Below, in pieces: positions 12,600 through 24,277 of a stretch of 64,000 nt of DNA (positions are counted from its first letter, which is position 1; each line of letters starts with the position of its first letter). A program made the translations under genes and the position numbers. This DNA comes from Panopea generosa (Eukaryota > Mollusca > Bivalvia > Adapedonta > Hiatellidae), in contig CM055896.1 of NCBI GenBank assembly GCA_029582155.1, positions 24,953,184 to 25,017,183 on the forward strand. Direction: 5' to 3'. The notes beneath the pieces are model-generated. The model did no database searches. It saw only the letters and a program-made list of their open reading frames with translations, and had not been told where the DNA came from.

Positions 12600-13128
12600 T
12601 ATTATCAAATATTTACATAACTTACACAGTACATAAACAAACCACTAATTGATGTCAATTTTCATCATTTCAAGGACAATAACTCTGTGGATATACAATG
12701 GATAATCTTGGTGGGAATCATCACAACTGTACTAAAGTTTATTAAACTCTAAACAAGAAGGTCATATTTGCCCTAAAGCACTTACCTGTGGCAGAGCAAA
12801 CAACCCCCAAGAAGGCAATTTTTGATAATACAAGGGTTATACCTCAGACATCTAAAATTGATCAGTTGATATATCATACATGTAGATATAAGTACTGTGT
12901 AATTTAGGTGAAAATCAAATGAAAACTGCAAGTGCTTGAGCAATATGATGATTCAAGGGCCATAACTCCAACATTTATTGTCCAATTTGGTCAATTCAAA
13001 AATGTGGCCATGATATTATGGTTTTATATTCAGAAAACATCAAATAACGCAATTTTTGCTTATCCAAGGGCTGCAACTATAACACTGATAATTCGATTTG
13101 ACCAGTTCAAGAACCTGTCCAACATATA
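12600..13128. repeat. Degenerate repeat text, no gene seen
   Basis: Phrases such as 'gggccataactccaacattt' and 'ccaatttggtcaattcaaaa' resemble repeat text near 29500-29600. The frame at 12932-13384 runs from this text into the inverted end of the next element and is not a gene. Confidence 0.5.
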
Positions 13129-14036
13129 TACAGACCCTAAACCGCTCAAGTACCCCATAATTGCACTCCGTTTGCGCTCAGTTTGTACTCCGTTCGCGTG
13201 CACTCGATTAAGTGCGGTTAATTCAATGCACTCACAAACGCAAGTATTCGCTCACGAGCGATGTTTACTATCTTTATTTTATACTCCTATCAGCGTTCGC
13301 TCTGTTCGTTCAGCGTTCACCCATCGTTCAGTCTGCTCAGTTCGGTTTCCGGCCCATAACCAATCGCAACCTCTCAACTTTTAAAATGATTCCATATTGA
13401 CTTTTTAATTGAAGCTGTTAAAAAATGGAGCAATAAATAAAATGTATCCATGGGATTTAGTCAAGGTAATTGAATTCATAATCCGATTGTTTGTCTACAT
13501 ATTGTGTCACCCGCTGGGCGAAAGGTTGTGAATTTCGGATAATCCATTACTGATAATAGGGAAGATTAACGGAAGAGTCTATATTTTGATATGTGATCAG
13601 TGGTCTGTGTGATCAAAGAATATCGCACGTTCTACCGACTTTAATATCCAGACCGAAATGTGTTTGCATCAGTTACTTCTTTGATATATCGTAAGCCGTT
13701 TTTTACAGGAAAGCAAAAAAACTTTTCCACAAAATGTATAGATACATCATCAACATAAACTAAATATATTGTAATTATTATCAATAATTCAATACCGCTT
13801 ATACGTCTTTGGATTAACAGTAATCCATTCATTTGATCAGTATAAGCAGTGACCTAACAATATGTGGATATGTCACTGGTTGTTGTTAATGTTCAAACTA
13901 AAATCAGCTTTATAATCAAACATAAAATTATGCACTGCATGGGTGATGAAAAATTTATTATAATTCGTGCGATGGGATTTGACATATAAAATAATAAATT
14001 ATTTTTTCTAGATTTGGGTCTAAATGTGGCTTCACT

Positions 14037-15983
14037 TAAAGGCCCATCGCCGGTAGCTCCTACACACAGTATTATAGGCGGGGCTTGTCACTAGCAGCCG
14101 ACAAGTTTACTACAGTTATTTGATAATACTCATGCCCAACATAAGCTGTAACTACCAGCATAGCCATAGACGATACTGCCTGTTACAAGTTAACACACAC
14201 TGAATTTCTTGTAAATATATTTCATTGATATTATGGAAGTTAATCTAAGCAACAATGTTTCTTGTACTGCAGGTTCCTCAGTATTATGGATTGAAATAAA
14301 GGTTTCCCCAGATTTAGTACAGCAAACACAGCACTCAAATATATTGCAATGGACATCTTATCTGCATGCATAATAAACAAAATTGCTAATTAGGTACATC
14401 CAATTTACAGTATCATGCTGGGTTACATATAACACATCTCTGGTCATGATCAAAGAGATAAAGTGAAATTATTTGGGTCAAGTTCCATGGATTAGTACAT
14501 TATTTACTTAGAGAGAATGAAACTATTTATGAAAAATGGTTTATCTTATTTATTATGGACTTATAATATCAAACAGGCATACATGTTGTAATGAATTGTA
14601 AATAAATTGCTTGGACACAAGTAAAGGGCAAACAATTATTTGTGAGACAAAACATACAAAGATTGAAAAATACAGTAACCCCTTTGACATAATAGAATGA
14701 CCCATTCCATTTAGGTTCACAATTTCCCTGGCAAAACTTACAAATGGAAGAAAATCACGGAAATACTTTGAAGGTTTCGAGGGAACAGTTTTGTATATTA
14801 TTCCATTTATATGATTATAATGTGTGATTTTGAGGATCATTTAGTTACACCAGACTAGTCAATTAATGTTGATGAAAATAACTATAGTTAGAAACAGAAC
14901 ATACTTGCAGGAATATTTATTGTCAGATGGCAATTAGGACAAAAATTGAGGCACAGATGGGGAAAATGATAACATGATTATTGATGCTGATGATGATGAT
15001 GAAAATAAATGTGGATATTGTTTTCATGTCCGTTTATAACATTTCAACATCAGTTTTGGCTAGGTGAATTTTCATTTCCTAACCAAAGAAACAGTCATTT
15101 ACCAAAACGTAGATACATAAAATACTGGAATATGTTTTCAAATGTAGGAATTTGGTTCCTTCTTAATTATGTAATAACAAAAGCAAAGAATATTGAACCA
15201 ACCAAGATCTAAATTATGCCAAGTTGTGTTTTGAACCTAATACATACATCCAATGCCACCTATATAGCACTAAGTGGTTTTAATTGAAGGCTGTGATATA
15301 AGAACTGTATAAACAATAAAATGACATTTATTTGCTAAAAAAACAAAAACTTAAAGTTATTTCCAAAAGTAAGCTATTGCGAATTATGGGATTCAAAACA
15401 ATGATCAACCAAGGTTAGTGTGAATAGTTACTTATTTGCATCCAAATAAAAAAGCATGTATGCATGTAACTGAGATAAGCCATCAACTACAATGTATAAT
15501 CATTTGTTTATAATATGAAAAAGGCAGAAATATTATGAAGATTAATCTTCCTAAACATGTAATTCACAAACTGAAAGTCAAACACATTATTCTACTCTGA
15601 GATATCAAACACTGCATGGCTCCTCAAAGTGGGTTATACACATCTCCAAGCAAGTGTTGCTGTTTACACCACGTGACAAGGGTCAGACTGTGACAAGGGT
15701 CAGACTGGGTTCAAAATTCAAATATTTAGCAAATTTTCCTTGATATTTCAATTTTGTAAGGACTACTACTCCTTTGTTTCAGGGAGCTTTTGTGAATAAA
15801 GGGTATTTTTATAAAGACAAAATATGTCCCTACAACTGCACTTCTTTTTGAAAATAATGACAACTTTGTTACTATGTTTTACAGAAAAACATCTCCCAAT
15901 TCAACATTGTTGCAAGAAAGTGCCACCATTTGAAATTAGGCTCCTCCCATTTCTTTTTATAGAAAAGTTTGGGGTTTAACTTA
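14037..15983 (+). repeat. Direct duplication, copy 1 (~1.95 kb)
   Basis: It starts TTAAAGGCCCATCGCCGGTA and ends near 'aaaagtttggggtttaac'. It aligns with 16140-18088 over its whole length with scattered differences and short indels. It contains a short GAT microsatellite near 14990. Two opposite-strand short open frames (14553-14840 and 15009-15212) are partly preserved in the second copy, but they resemble no known protein. Confidence 0.9.
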
Positions 15984-16139
15984 AAAAAGATATTCTGATA
16001 TTATAAGATTTAATAAATATTTTCGATATCATTATGTATATAAATGTACCCGAAATGAACCTTTTTTCAGTGTTTCTCAAATTATTTTTTTACTGATAGT
16101 ATGATTCATGTTAATATATTAATTAAAATACAAACTATA

Positions 16140-18088
16140 TTAAAGGCCCATCGCCGGTAGCTCCTACACACAGTATTATAGGCGGGGCTTATCACTAGCA
16201 GCCGACAAGTTTGATAATACTCATGTCCAACATAAGCTGTAACTACCAGCATAGCCATAGATGATACTGCCTATTGCAAGTTATTACACACTGAATTTCT
16301 TGTAAATATAATTGATTGATATTATGGAAGTTAATCTAAGCAACAATGTTTATTGTACATGCAGGTTCCTCAGTATTATGGATTAAAATAAAGGTTTCCC
16401 CAGACTTAGTACAGCAAACACAGCACTCAAATATATTGCAATGGACATCTTATCTGCATGCATAATAAACAAAATTGCTAATTAGATACATCCAATTTAC
16501 AGTTTCATGCTGGGCTACATATAACACATCTCTGGTCATGATCAAAGAGATAAAGTGAAATTATTTGGGTCAAGTTCCATGGATTTATACATTATTTACT
16601 GAGAGAGAATAAAACTATTTATGAAAAATGGTTTATCGTATATATTATGGACTTATATCAAACAGGCATACATGTTGCAATGAATTGTAAATAAATTGCT
16701 TGGACACAAGTAAAGGGCAAACAATTATTTGTGAGACAAAACATAAAAAAATTGAAAATACAGAAACCCCTTTAATATAATAGAATGACCCATTCCATTT
16801 AGGTTCACAATTTTCCTGGCAAAACTTACAAATGGAAGAAAATGTGGAAATACTTTGAAGGTTTCGAGGGAACAATTTCGTATATTATTTCATTTATTTG
16901 ATTATAATGAGTGTGATTTCAAGATCATTTAGTTACACCAGACTGGTCAATTAATGTTGATGAAAATAACTATAGTTAGACACAGAACTTAAAGGAATAT
17001 TTATTGTCAGATGGCATTCAGGACAAAAATTGAGGCACAGATGGGGAAAGTGGGGAAGTGATTATGATGCTGATGATGATGATGATGAAAATAAATACAT
17101 TCCTGTAGAACAGTTATGGATATTGTTTCATGTCCGTTAATAACATTTCAACATCAGTTTTGGCTAAGTGAATTTTCATTTCCTAATCAAAGAAACAGTC
17201 ATTTACCAAAACGTAGATACAGACAATATTGGAATATGTTTTCAAATGTAGGAGTTTGGTTCCTACTTCATTATGTAAGAAAAAAAAGCAAAGAATATTA
17301 AACCAACCAAGATCTAAATTATGCCAAGTTGTGTTCTGAACCTAGTACATGGTTCATACACAAACACCCAAGGCCACCTATATAGCACTAAGTGTTTTTA
17401 ATTGAAGGCTGTGACATAAGAACTGTATAAACAATAAAATGACATTTCATTTGCTAAAACACAAAACTAAAAGTTATTTCCAAAAGGAAGCTATTGTGAG
17501 TTATGGGATTTAAAACAATGATCAACCAAGGTAAGTGTGAATTGTAACTTATTTACATCCAACTAAAAAAGCAAGTATGCATGTATCTGAGATAAGCCAT
17601 AAACTACAATGTATAATCATTTGTTTATACATGTATATGAAAAAGGCAGAAATATTATGAAGATTGATCTTCCTAAACATGTAATTCACAAACTGAAAGT
17701 CAAACACATTATTCTACTCTGAGATATCAAACACTGCATGGCTCCTCACAAGTAGGTTATACACATCTCCAAGCAAGTGTTGCTGTTTATACCACGTGAC
17801 AAGGGTCAAACGGGGTTCAAAATTCAAATGTTTAGCAAATTTTCCTTGATATTTCAATTTTGTAAGGACTACTACTACTTTGTTTCAGGGAGCTTTTGTG
17901 AATAAAGGGCATTTTTATAAAGACAAAATATGTCCCTACAAATGCACTTCTTTTTGAAAATAATGACATATTTGTAACTATGTTTTACAGAAAAACATCT
18001 CCCAATTCAACATTGTTGCAAAAAAGAGCCACCATTTGAAATAAGGCTCCTCCCATTTCTTTTTATAGAAAAGTTTGGGGTTTAAACT
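16140..18088 (+). repeat. Direct duplication, copy 2 (~1.95 kb)
   Basis: This is the partner of 14037-15983 at an offset of about 2103 bases. About 156 bases (15984-16139) separate the copies. I see no TG...CA ends, primer-binding site or target duplication, so a tandem segmental duplication fits better than a pair of LTRs. Confidence 0.9.
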
Positions 18089-18239
18089 TGTTTGAAAATA
18101 TACCCACTGTGCTATACCGCTACTTATATGACACGCAGCAATACAGACACCCGTGGTGTTAATTACGTTATGTCACATGCCAGTGAGAGCCGTGTCAATT
18201 AAATTATACGCCAAAGCGGTGACTTACCCACGGAAGAAC

Positions 18240-18335
18240 CCTGCGGATGCTTTCATTTTGATTGTAATTTGTGCCAGACGGATGAATCTTAATTGAACCC
18301 ACAGTATGTGATTGAAAAGAAAAGATATAAAAAAA
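18240..18335 (+). repeat. Short duplicated segment, copy 1
   Basis: The text 'attttgattgtaatttgtgc' and the following 'gaatcttaattgaaccca' recur in diverged form at 19022-19115, in the same orientation. Confidence 0.6.
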
Positions 18336-19021
18336 ATGCCAGCCAATTAACAACAAATCAAACAAATTCATTTATGATATTGGATATTCGAGGTTTCAGA
18401 ACGATACTTTAGTATGTAAACCCATGATATTAATATCATTAAATTAACGAAACGAAAACCCCGCGTTATAAAATATAACCAGTACTGAGTGAACGGTAGA
18501 AAGTGTGACACACGTATTAAGGGATGTGTATCTAGGGCTGTCATTTTAACACAGCTTGCATTCTGGATCTTGACTTTTGAAGTAAAATAAATGAATTTAA
18601 AACAAAAATAAATCAACGTGCATGCATGGGCAATATACTTACGATTTAGTTGTTTTATTTTACGTAACAAATTCATTTATTATAAATTACGGACATATTT
18701 GACAGTTTTGACAGTTTGCAGTTTTTGTCCGTTAATTATCTGTGATTAGTCCCGTGGGTTAAATAAACAAGTCAATTACATTCCCAAACTGCAGGAGAAG
18801 AATGTCAGCATATCTTTTGATAAAAAAACAGATACAACTAAAAATAGGAATTGTAAATTTCACAAGATAAAAACAATCTTAAAATTTTAAAACTAATGAA
18901 AATGTAGTATTTATTTGTATTATTATATATATTTTTTTTAAATATTATTATCATTGGATCTGTTATTATAATAGATATATATTTATTGACTTCTTGATTT
19001 GTCACAGTTTTTATATTGGAT

Positions 19022-19115
19022 ACGTGCGTGCGTGTATTTTGATTATAATTTGTACCAGATTAATGAATCTTAATTTAACCCACGACATGTGATTCAATAA
19101 GAAATATATAGTCAA
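19022..19115 (+). repeat. Short duplicated segment, copy 2
   Basis: This is the diverged partner of 18240-18335, with 'attttgattataatttgtac' and 'gaatcttaatttaaccca'. The flanking sequence is AT-rich with no gene seen up to about 19320. Confidence 0.6.
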
Positions 19116-19321
19116 AATCAATACTAAAAAAAGGCAATTTTTTTCATAATATTATTATTATCATCATTATTATTCGGCATGTCGTGTTGTTTTGGCATAC
19201 ATACATTTATTTTACATTAATTTAATTTAGCTTGATTGTGAAGCAAGCTCGGAGCTGATGTATATCATTCTCCAGTGCATTCCTTTATTAGATCTGATAC
19301 TGAATTGTGTTTCGAGAGGTC

Positions 19322-19396
19322 ATAGGGTAGAGCGCGGGTCAAACTCGCGATCTTAGACGTCTGAAGCCAGCTCTATCCACTGCACTACTGACCCAC
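19322..19396 (-). repeat. tRNA-like sequence (SINE head or tRNA pseudogene)
   Basis: On the minus strand, GTCAGTAGTGCAGTGGATAG resembles a D-arm and A box. GCGAGTTTGACCCGC forms a T-arm-like hairpin with a B box-like core. The anticodon arm is poor and the acceptor stem does not close well, so I do not call a functional tRNA. Confidence 0.45.
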
Positions 19397-19399
19397 TTT

Positions 19400-20150
19400 A
19401 TATTTAAGAATGATATTAATTTGGTACGATTATTATTATATTTTAATGAGATGTGCACGAGTATACTGTTTTCACTTTAATTGCAATATAACAGTTTTAC
19501 GTGCTTTTTTTTCACAACTAAGCACAGACTCGGTGTAACTATGTTTGGGGAGAATATAAAACTAAACTCCAAATTCAATTTAAAATGGGTAATTTTTATT
19601 TTGCCAAAATACTCAAACAAATAGAATTATAATCATATAATATTCCGCATATCTATGTTTTATTTGTTTGACAAATGCATTGATTTTTTTGTGTTTAGAG
19701 CTGTATACGCTTAAATCCAATTGTAATATATGTTCTGTATGTTCTGTAACTAATTTATATCGAAACAGCAAGGCAAATAGTGATTTCATATTACATATTT
19801 TCGAATTGTTATTTACATAATATATAAATTTATTTATATTTTTGTTGTGCAAACCAAATCATGTTTAAATGTGCAACTAAATTGGCCTTGAAACCGTAGA
19901 TAACCATTGATGCGTCGTCTATTGTATAATAGGTTTTTAAACTTTATTGTATTGATTAGCTCAATATTGATATTTATGATATAATTGATAAATTGTTGAC
20001 CAAAATTAGTTTTATCATGCATTATACAAAAAAAAACATTTATATATACTGCATGGTTTATATTTATGTGAACAGAAAATTTCTTATTTATCTTGATTTT
20101 GATTATTGACTTCACGCTCAAATAATGAAAGAAGAGTGTATCCGAATGAA
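19400..20150. other. AT-rich stretch, no gene recognised
   Basis: Two minus-strand open frames (19613-19852 and 19834-20121) are low-complexity, rich in Ile, Asn and Lys, and match nothing I know. AT bias explains them. Confidence 0.5.
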
Positions 20151-20499
20151 CAGTGCACTCAGTAGCGCACGAATAGTTTAGTTATCAGTTATCTTACTGT
20201 GTCTAGCGTATAATGCATATACTGCACATCTGAGTGCACTCATCGTATCTGAGTCCACTCAGCGATCTTTTTCATGTGTTCAGGAGTGCGTTTATTATTC
20301 AAAATCCAGCGTTCGCTAACGGTCCAGGTCCGCTCCGTCAGCGCTCAATCTGCGCTCAATCTGCGCTCCGTCTGCGCTACGTTCGCGCTCCGTTTACGCT
20401 CTGAGTGCACTCCGTTTGCGTGCAATTGGGGTACTTGAGCGGTTTAGGGTCTGTAACTACTAGTAAAGGATTTACGACTAAAATGGCCCTGATTTTTAA

Positions 20500-23400
20500 A
20501 CAAGAGGCCCAAGAGGGCCTTAGGACAGGCTACTGGCTCATAGTGGCAATAGCATTTTTTAAAATTTCATAATATTAAATCTCTTTTGGGGTCGTCTTAA
20601 CCTTTAAGGATAAATACCCCCACCACACCCTTACTGAACAAAAAGTTAATTACTATGAAAAGGAAATACTTTAAATTCCCATACCATTCATCTGTAAAAA
20701 AATATAGATCCTGTACATGACCCTTATACGTCCCAGTTCCTTGATTTGTCAAATCTCCAATCACCCACTCATAGGGATTTGCTATGAACAGACAATGCTA
20801 TAGATTTTAAATATAATTTTTTTGTATGCATGGATGTGAAAATAAACAATTTCTGATTTCCCCATAATATTCCAATGTAAAAGTAAGTCATCTTCCAGGG
20901 TCCCTGTATATCCCAGCCCCGTGATATGCAGAAAATTCAATCCCTTGCTGATGTAAGGATAATTTATATCATATATGAACAAGTTTGGCAGATAGGTTAT
21001 TGAGATAAAGTTTTTAGAAAATTTACAATTTCAACCCTTTAAGTGTCCTTTGGGCTTTTTTTTGGAAATTCCATCCTCCTTATTGAACCAAATATAATTT
21101 GCTAAGACTAAACAATGCTTCAGATACGAAACTATAAATAAGTATTGAACAAATGGATAAGAAATGTGAATTTTTCATTTTCACATAGTATTTGTATATA
21201 AAACTTAAAATTTCCTTACAAGGCCCCTATATAACCTAGCCCCTGGACTCACATTAAAGCTTCAAACCCCATAGGCAATCATTGTAATCAACTATGAACA
21301 TAATCATTTAACTGACTGGCTCTTTTTTTTATGAAAATTCCCAGTTTTAACCACAATTGGGACCCCTAGACCCTTATGGAAATTTAATCCTCTTTATTGA
21401 ACAAAATCAAATTGAATAACATATTTACAAAAATGGACGAAAAAATGAGAATTTTCTGTTTTCCCATAGTATTCCAATGTAAAACTCAAAGTCCCTTTAC
21501 AGGGCCTCTATACATTCCAATGCCCCTTAATTCGCACAAATCATAGGGATAATTTATATCAAAATAAACAAATCTGACTGACTGGTTGTTGAGATTTAGA
21601 TTTTTGAGAATTTTCAATTTTAACCCTTTTGTGACCCAACCTGGCCCCATATAGATATTCAATCCTGCTTATTGAACTAAATCTTATTTACTATGAATAG
21701 TAGATGCTTCCAGTTTCAAAATGAATAACAATTCCCCATAAATGGATGAACAAGAGTTGCCAGAAGACAGCAAAGCTCGTCGATGGGATAAAACTCACCA
21801 CCCATGCAAAGATTAAGATTGGAGGCAAACACCAAACTTAAATGCAACTAAACGCAAAAGTTTAACCTAGGTGTCTACAGACGAAAAATTAAGTCCAAAA
21901 GGGCCATAACTCTGCCAAAATGCAACTCCGAGTTATGGTTCTTGTCTCTCTGTGTTCCATCAATGATGGTGAACACACATGCAAAGTTTCATGAGTATCC
22001 AATGAGTGGTTGCATAGATATCTTACCTGATAAAAAATGTTTACCTGAAAAATTAAGTCGAAAAAGGGCCATAACTCTGCCAAAATGCAATCCAGAGTTA
22101 TGGTTCTTGTCTCTGTGTGTTCCATTGATGATGGTGAACACACATGCGAAGTTTCATTCATATCCAATGAGTGGTTGCATAGATATCTTAAACTTAAACG
22201 CAAATAAATGCAAGTTTTACCTGGGTGTCTACAGACAAAAAATTAAGTCAAAAATTGCCATAACTTTGCAAAGATGCAACCCTGAGTTATGGTTCTTGTC
22301 TGAGTGTAATCCATTGATGATGGTGAACACACATGTGAATTTTCTATCATATCCAATGAGTGGTTGCATAGATAATTTACCTGATAAAAAACTTTAACCT
22401 GAAAAATTAAGTCCAAAAAAGGCCATAACTGTGCCATATGCAACCTAAAGTTATGATTCTTGTCTGTGTGTATTCCATTGATGATGGTGAACACACATGC
22501 GAAGTTTCATTCATATCCAATGAGTGGTTGCATAGATATCTTACCTAATAAAAAAACTTTAACCTGAAAAATTAAGTCCAAAAAGGGCCATAACTGTGCC
22601 AAAATGCAATCCAGAGTTATTGTTCTTGTCTTTGTGTGTTCCATTGATGATGGTGAACATACATGCGAAGTTTCATTCATATCCAATGAGTGGTTGCATA
22701 GGTATCTTACCTGATAAAAAACTTTAACCTGAAAATTAAGTCCAAAAAGGGCCATAACTGTGCCAAAATGCAACCCACAGTTATGGTTCTTGTCTCTGTG
22801 TGTTCCATTGATGACAGTGAACACACATGAAAAGTTTCATTCATATCCTATGAGTGGTTGCATAGATATCTTAAACTTAAACGCAACTAAACGCAAAAGT
22901 TTAACCTGGGTGTCTAAGTCCAAAATGTGCCATAACTGTGCCAAAATGCAATCCAGAGTTATGGTTCTTGTCCCTGTGTGTTCCAATGATGATGGTGAAC
23001 ACACACGTGAAGTTTCATTCACATCCAATGAGTGGTTTCATAGATATCTTAAACTTAGAGACAAAAGTTTAACCTGGGTGTCTATAGACAACGCTGATGA
23101 TGCCGGGGTCATGACAATAGTTCTCCTTGGATTTCGTCCCGGCGAGCTAAAAAATTAGAATTTTCTGTTTTCTCATATTATTCCTATGTAAAACATAAAG
23201 GCCCCTTATAGGGTGACTATAAATACAAGCCCCTTGATTTGTACCAACGTCAAACCCATATTCATAGGGATAACTTATATCAAATATAAACAAATTTGAT
23301 TGATTTGTTGAGAAGAAGATTTTTCTATTTTAACCCTTTTGTAACCCACCTTGGTCCCTTATGAAAAGTCAGTTCTCCTTTATAAAGCAATTCTTATTTT

Positions 23401-24060
23401 CTATGACTAGACGATGCTTCAGAACTCAAATTGAATATTAATTTTGCCCAAATGGATGAAACAATGAGAATTTTCTGTTTTTCCCATATTATCCCTATGT
23501 AAAATTCTAAGTCCCCTAACATGGCCTCTATAAATATTAGCCCCTTAATTCTTATATTTATTCAAACCCCTACACATAAGAATAATTTATGCCATATATG
23601 AACAAATTTGACTGACCGATTCTATAGCAAACAATTTTTGTAATTCCCAATTTTTACCTTTTTGGGACACCTCCTGACCACTTACTCTTTACTCCATATG
23701 CATTTTAACTGGACTCATCGAAACTCAAAAGCCACACAAAGTCAATTTCCATGAATAGATACATTTGATCAATTTTATTCTGATAAAGCAGAAAAACAAT
23801 GCAGAACTGGTTCTACACTGTTTTCAAAAGCCTTATATATTAGAGGTGTTCAAAAGTGTCCAGTTAAGACAGTTATTTTTACAAATCTGAATCTCCTTGA
23901 CCAAACAATGCTTCTGTGAAAACATGGGCAAAGTCAGTTCCATTTTAAAGAAAATATATATTAATGTTTATTAGTGTTTATTAGAGTCCCCTAATTAAAC
24001 CCTCGAAGCAATCTATTTTAATAACAGAGATACAATTTGTATAAATCTGAACACATAGTT
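20500..24060 (+). mobile_element. Element family A, copy 4, 3'-truncated, with nested element C1
   Basis: It starts ACAAGAGGCCCAAGAGGGCC with the family hairpin and continues with tandem blocks containing 'gaattttctgttttcccata'. It is interrupted at 21750-23148 by another element, after which family A text resumes as 'attagaattttctgttttct'. It fades near 24060 without the GAGCT end and is replaced by family D text. The short open frames in it are not genes. Confidence 0.75.
21750..23148 (+). mobile_element. Element family C, copy 1 (ACAAGAGTTGCC...GCGAGCT)
   Basis: It starts ACAAGAGTTGCCAGAAGACA, where GTTG/TCTTC-type bases form a weak hairpin. It ends 'cgtcccggcgagct' followed by AAAAAATTAG. 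The core has about eight units of roughly 165 bp with 'ccaatgagtggttgcataga'. The flanks match the undisturbed family A sequence ('ggatga|aaaaaatgag' at 21425-21440), which fixes both boundaries. The long open frames here (for example 21942-22397 and 22760-23158) are repeat translations. Confidence 0.8.
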
Positions 24061-24277
24061 TGCAAAAAAAATCTGGCAAGAGTTATCCCATTTGATTAAT
24101 TTAGTTGGTTTTATATGCTAAGTTCAAATCAAATACATTGAGTGGTTGGTGTGATATAGACTTGATGGTACTTGCATGCAAAACTTTAACCAGAATTTCT
24201 AAGTCAAACAAGGGCAATAACATTATCATCATGCAAGTTATCTAACTTCATTATTTTAGTAGGTTTGATGACTGGGA
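24061..24277 (+). mobile_element. Fragment of element family D
   Basis: The text 'ggcaagagttatcccatttg' through 'gtttgatgactgggaag' matches units of the family D element at 29969-31234. It abuts the 3' end of the hAT pseudogene and seems to have removed that gene's C-terminus. Confidence 0.65.

Larger units (their letters stand above)
13131..20453. mobile_element. 7.3-kb element with 26-bp perfect inverted ends
   Basis: The left end CAGACCCTAAACCGCTCAAG (continuing TACCCC, 13131-13156) is matched perfectly in inverse at 20428-20453. Both ends are flanked by TA. Inside each end lie 200-300 bases dense in short words such as GCGCTCCGT, GCACTC and CGTTCGCG, in opposite orientations. Such subterminal repeats are typical transposase-binding arrangements. 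The element is 7323 bases long but no transposase was recognised on either strand, so it appears non-autonomous or gutted. Much of the interior is a direct duplication (14037-15983 and 16140-18088). Regions 13400-14030 and 18340-19020 hold nothing I can name. Confidence 0.8.

Noticed and set aside
12932..13400. 150-codon frame crossing 13131
   Set aside because: It runs from degenerate repeat text into the inverted end of the 7.3-kb element, and its Ser/Arg-rich part mirrors the subterminal GCGCTC words.
14037..18088. The 1.95-kb direct repeats as LTRs of a retrotransposon
   Set aside because: Only about 156 bases lie between them, with no TG...CA ends, primer-binding site, polypurine tract or target duplication.
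21942..23158. Long overlapping open frames on both strands
   Set aside because: They translate the tandem core of element C1; the same words repeat in each unit and no domain is seen.
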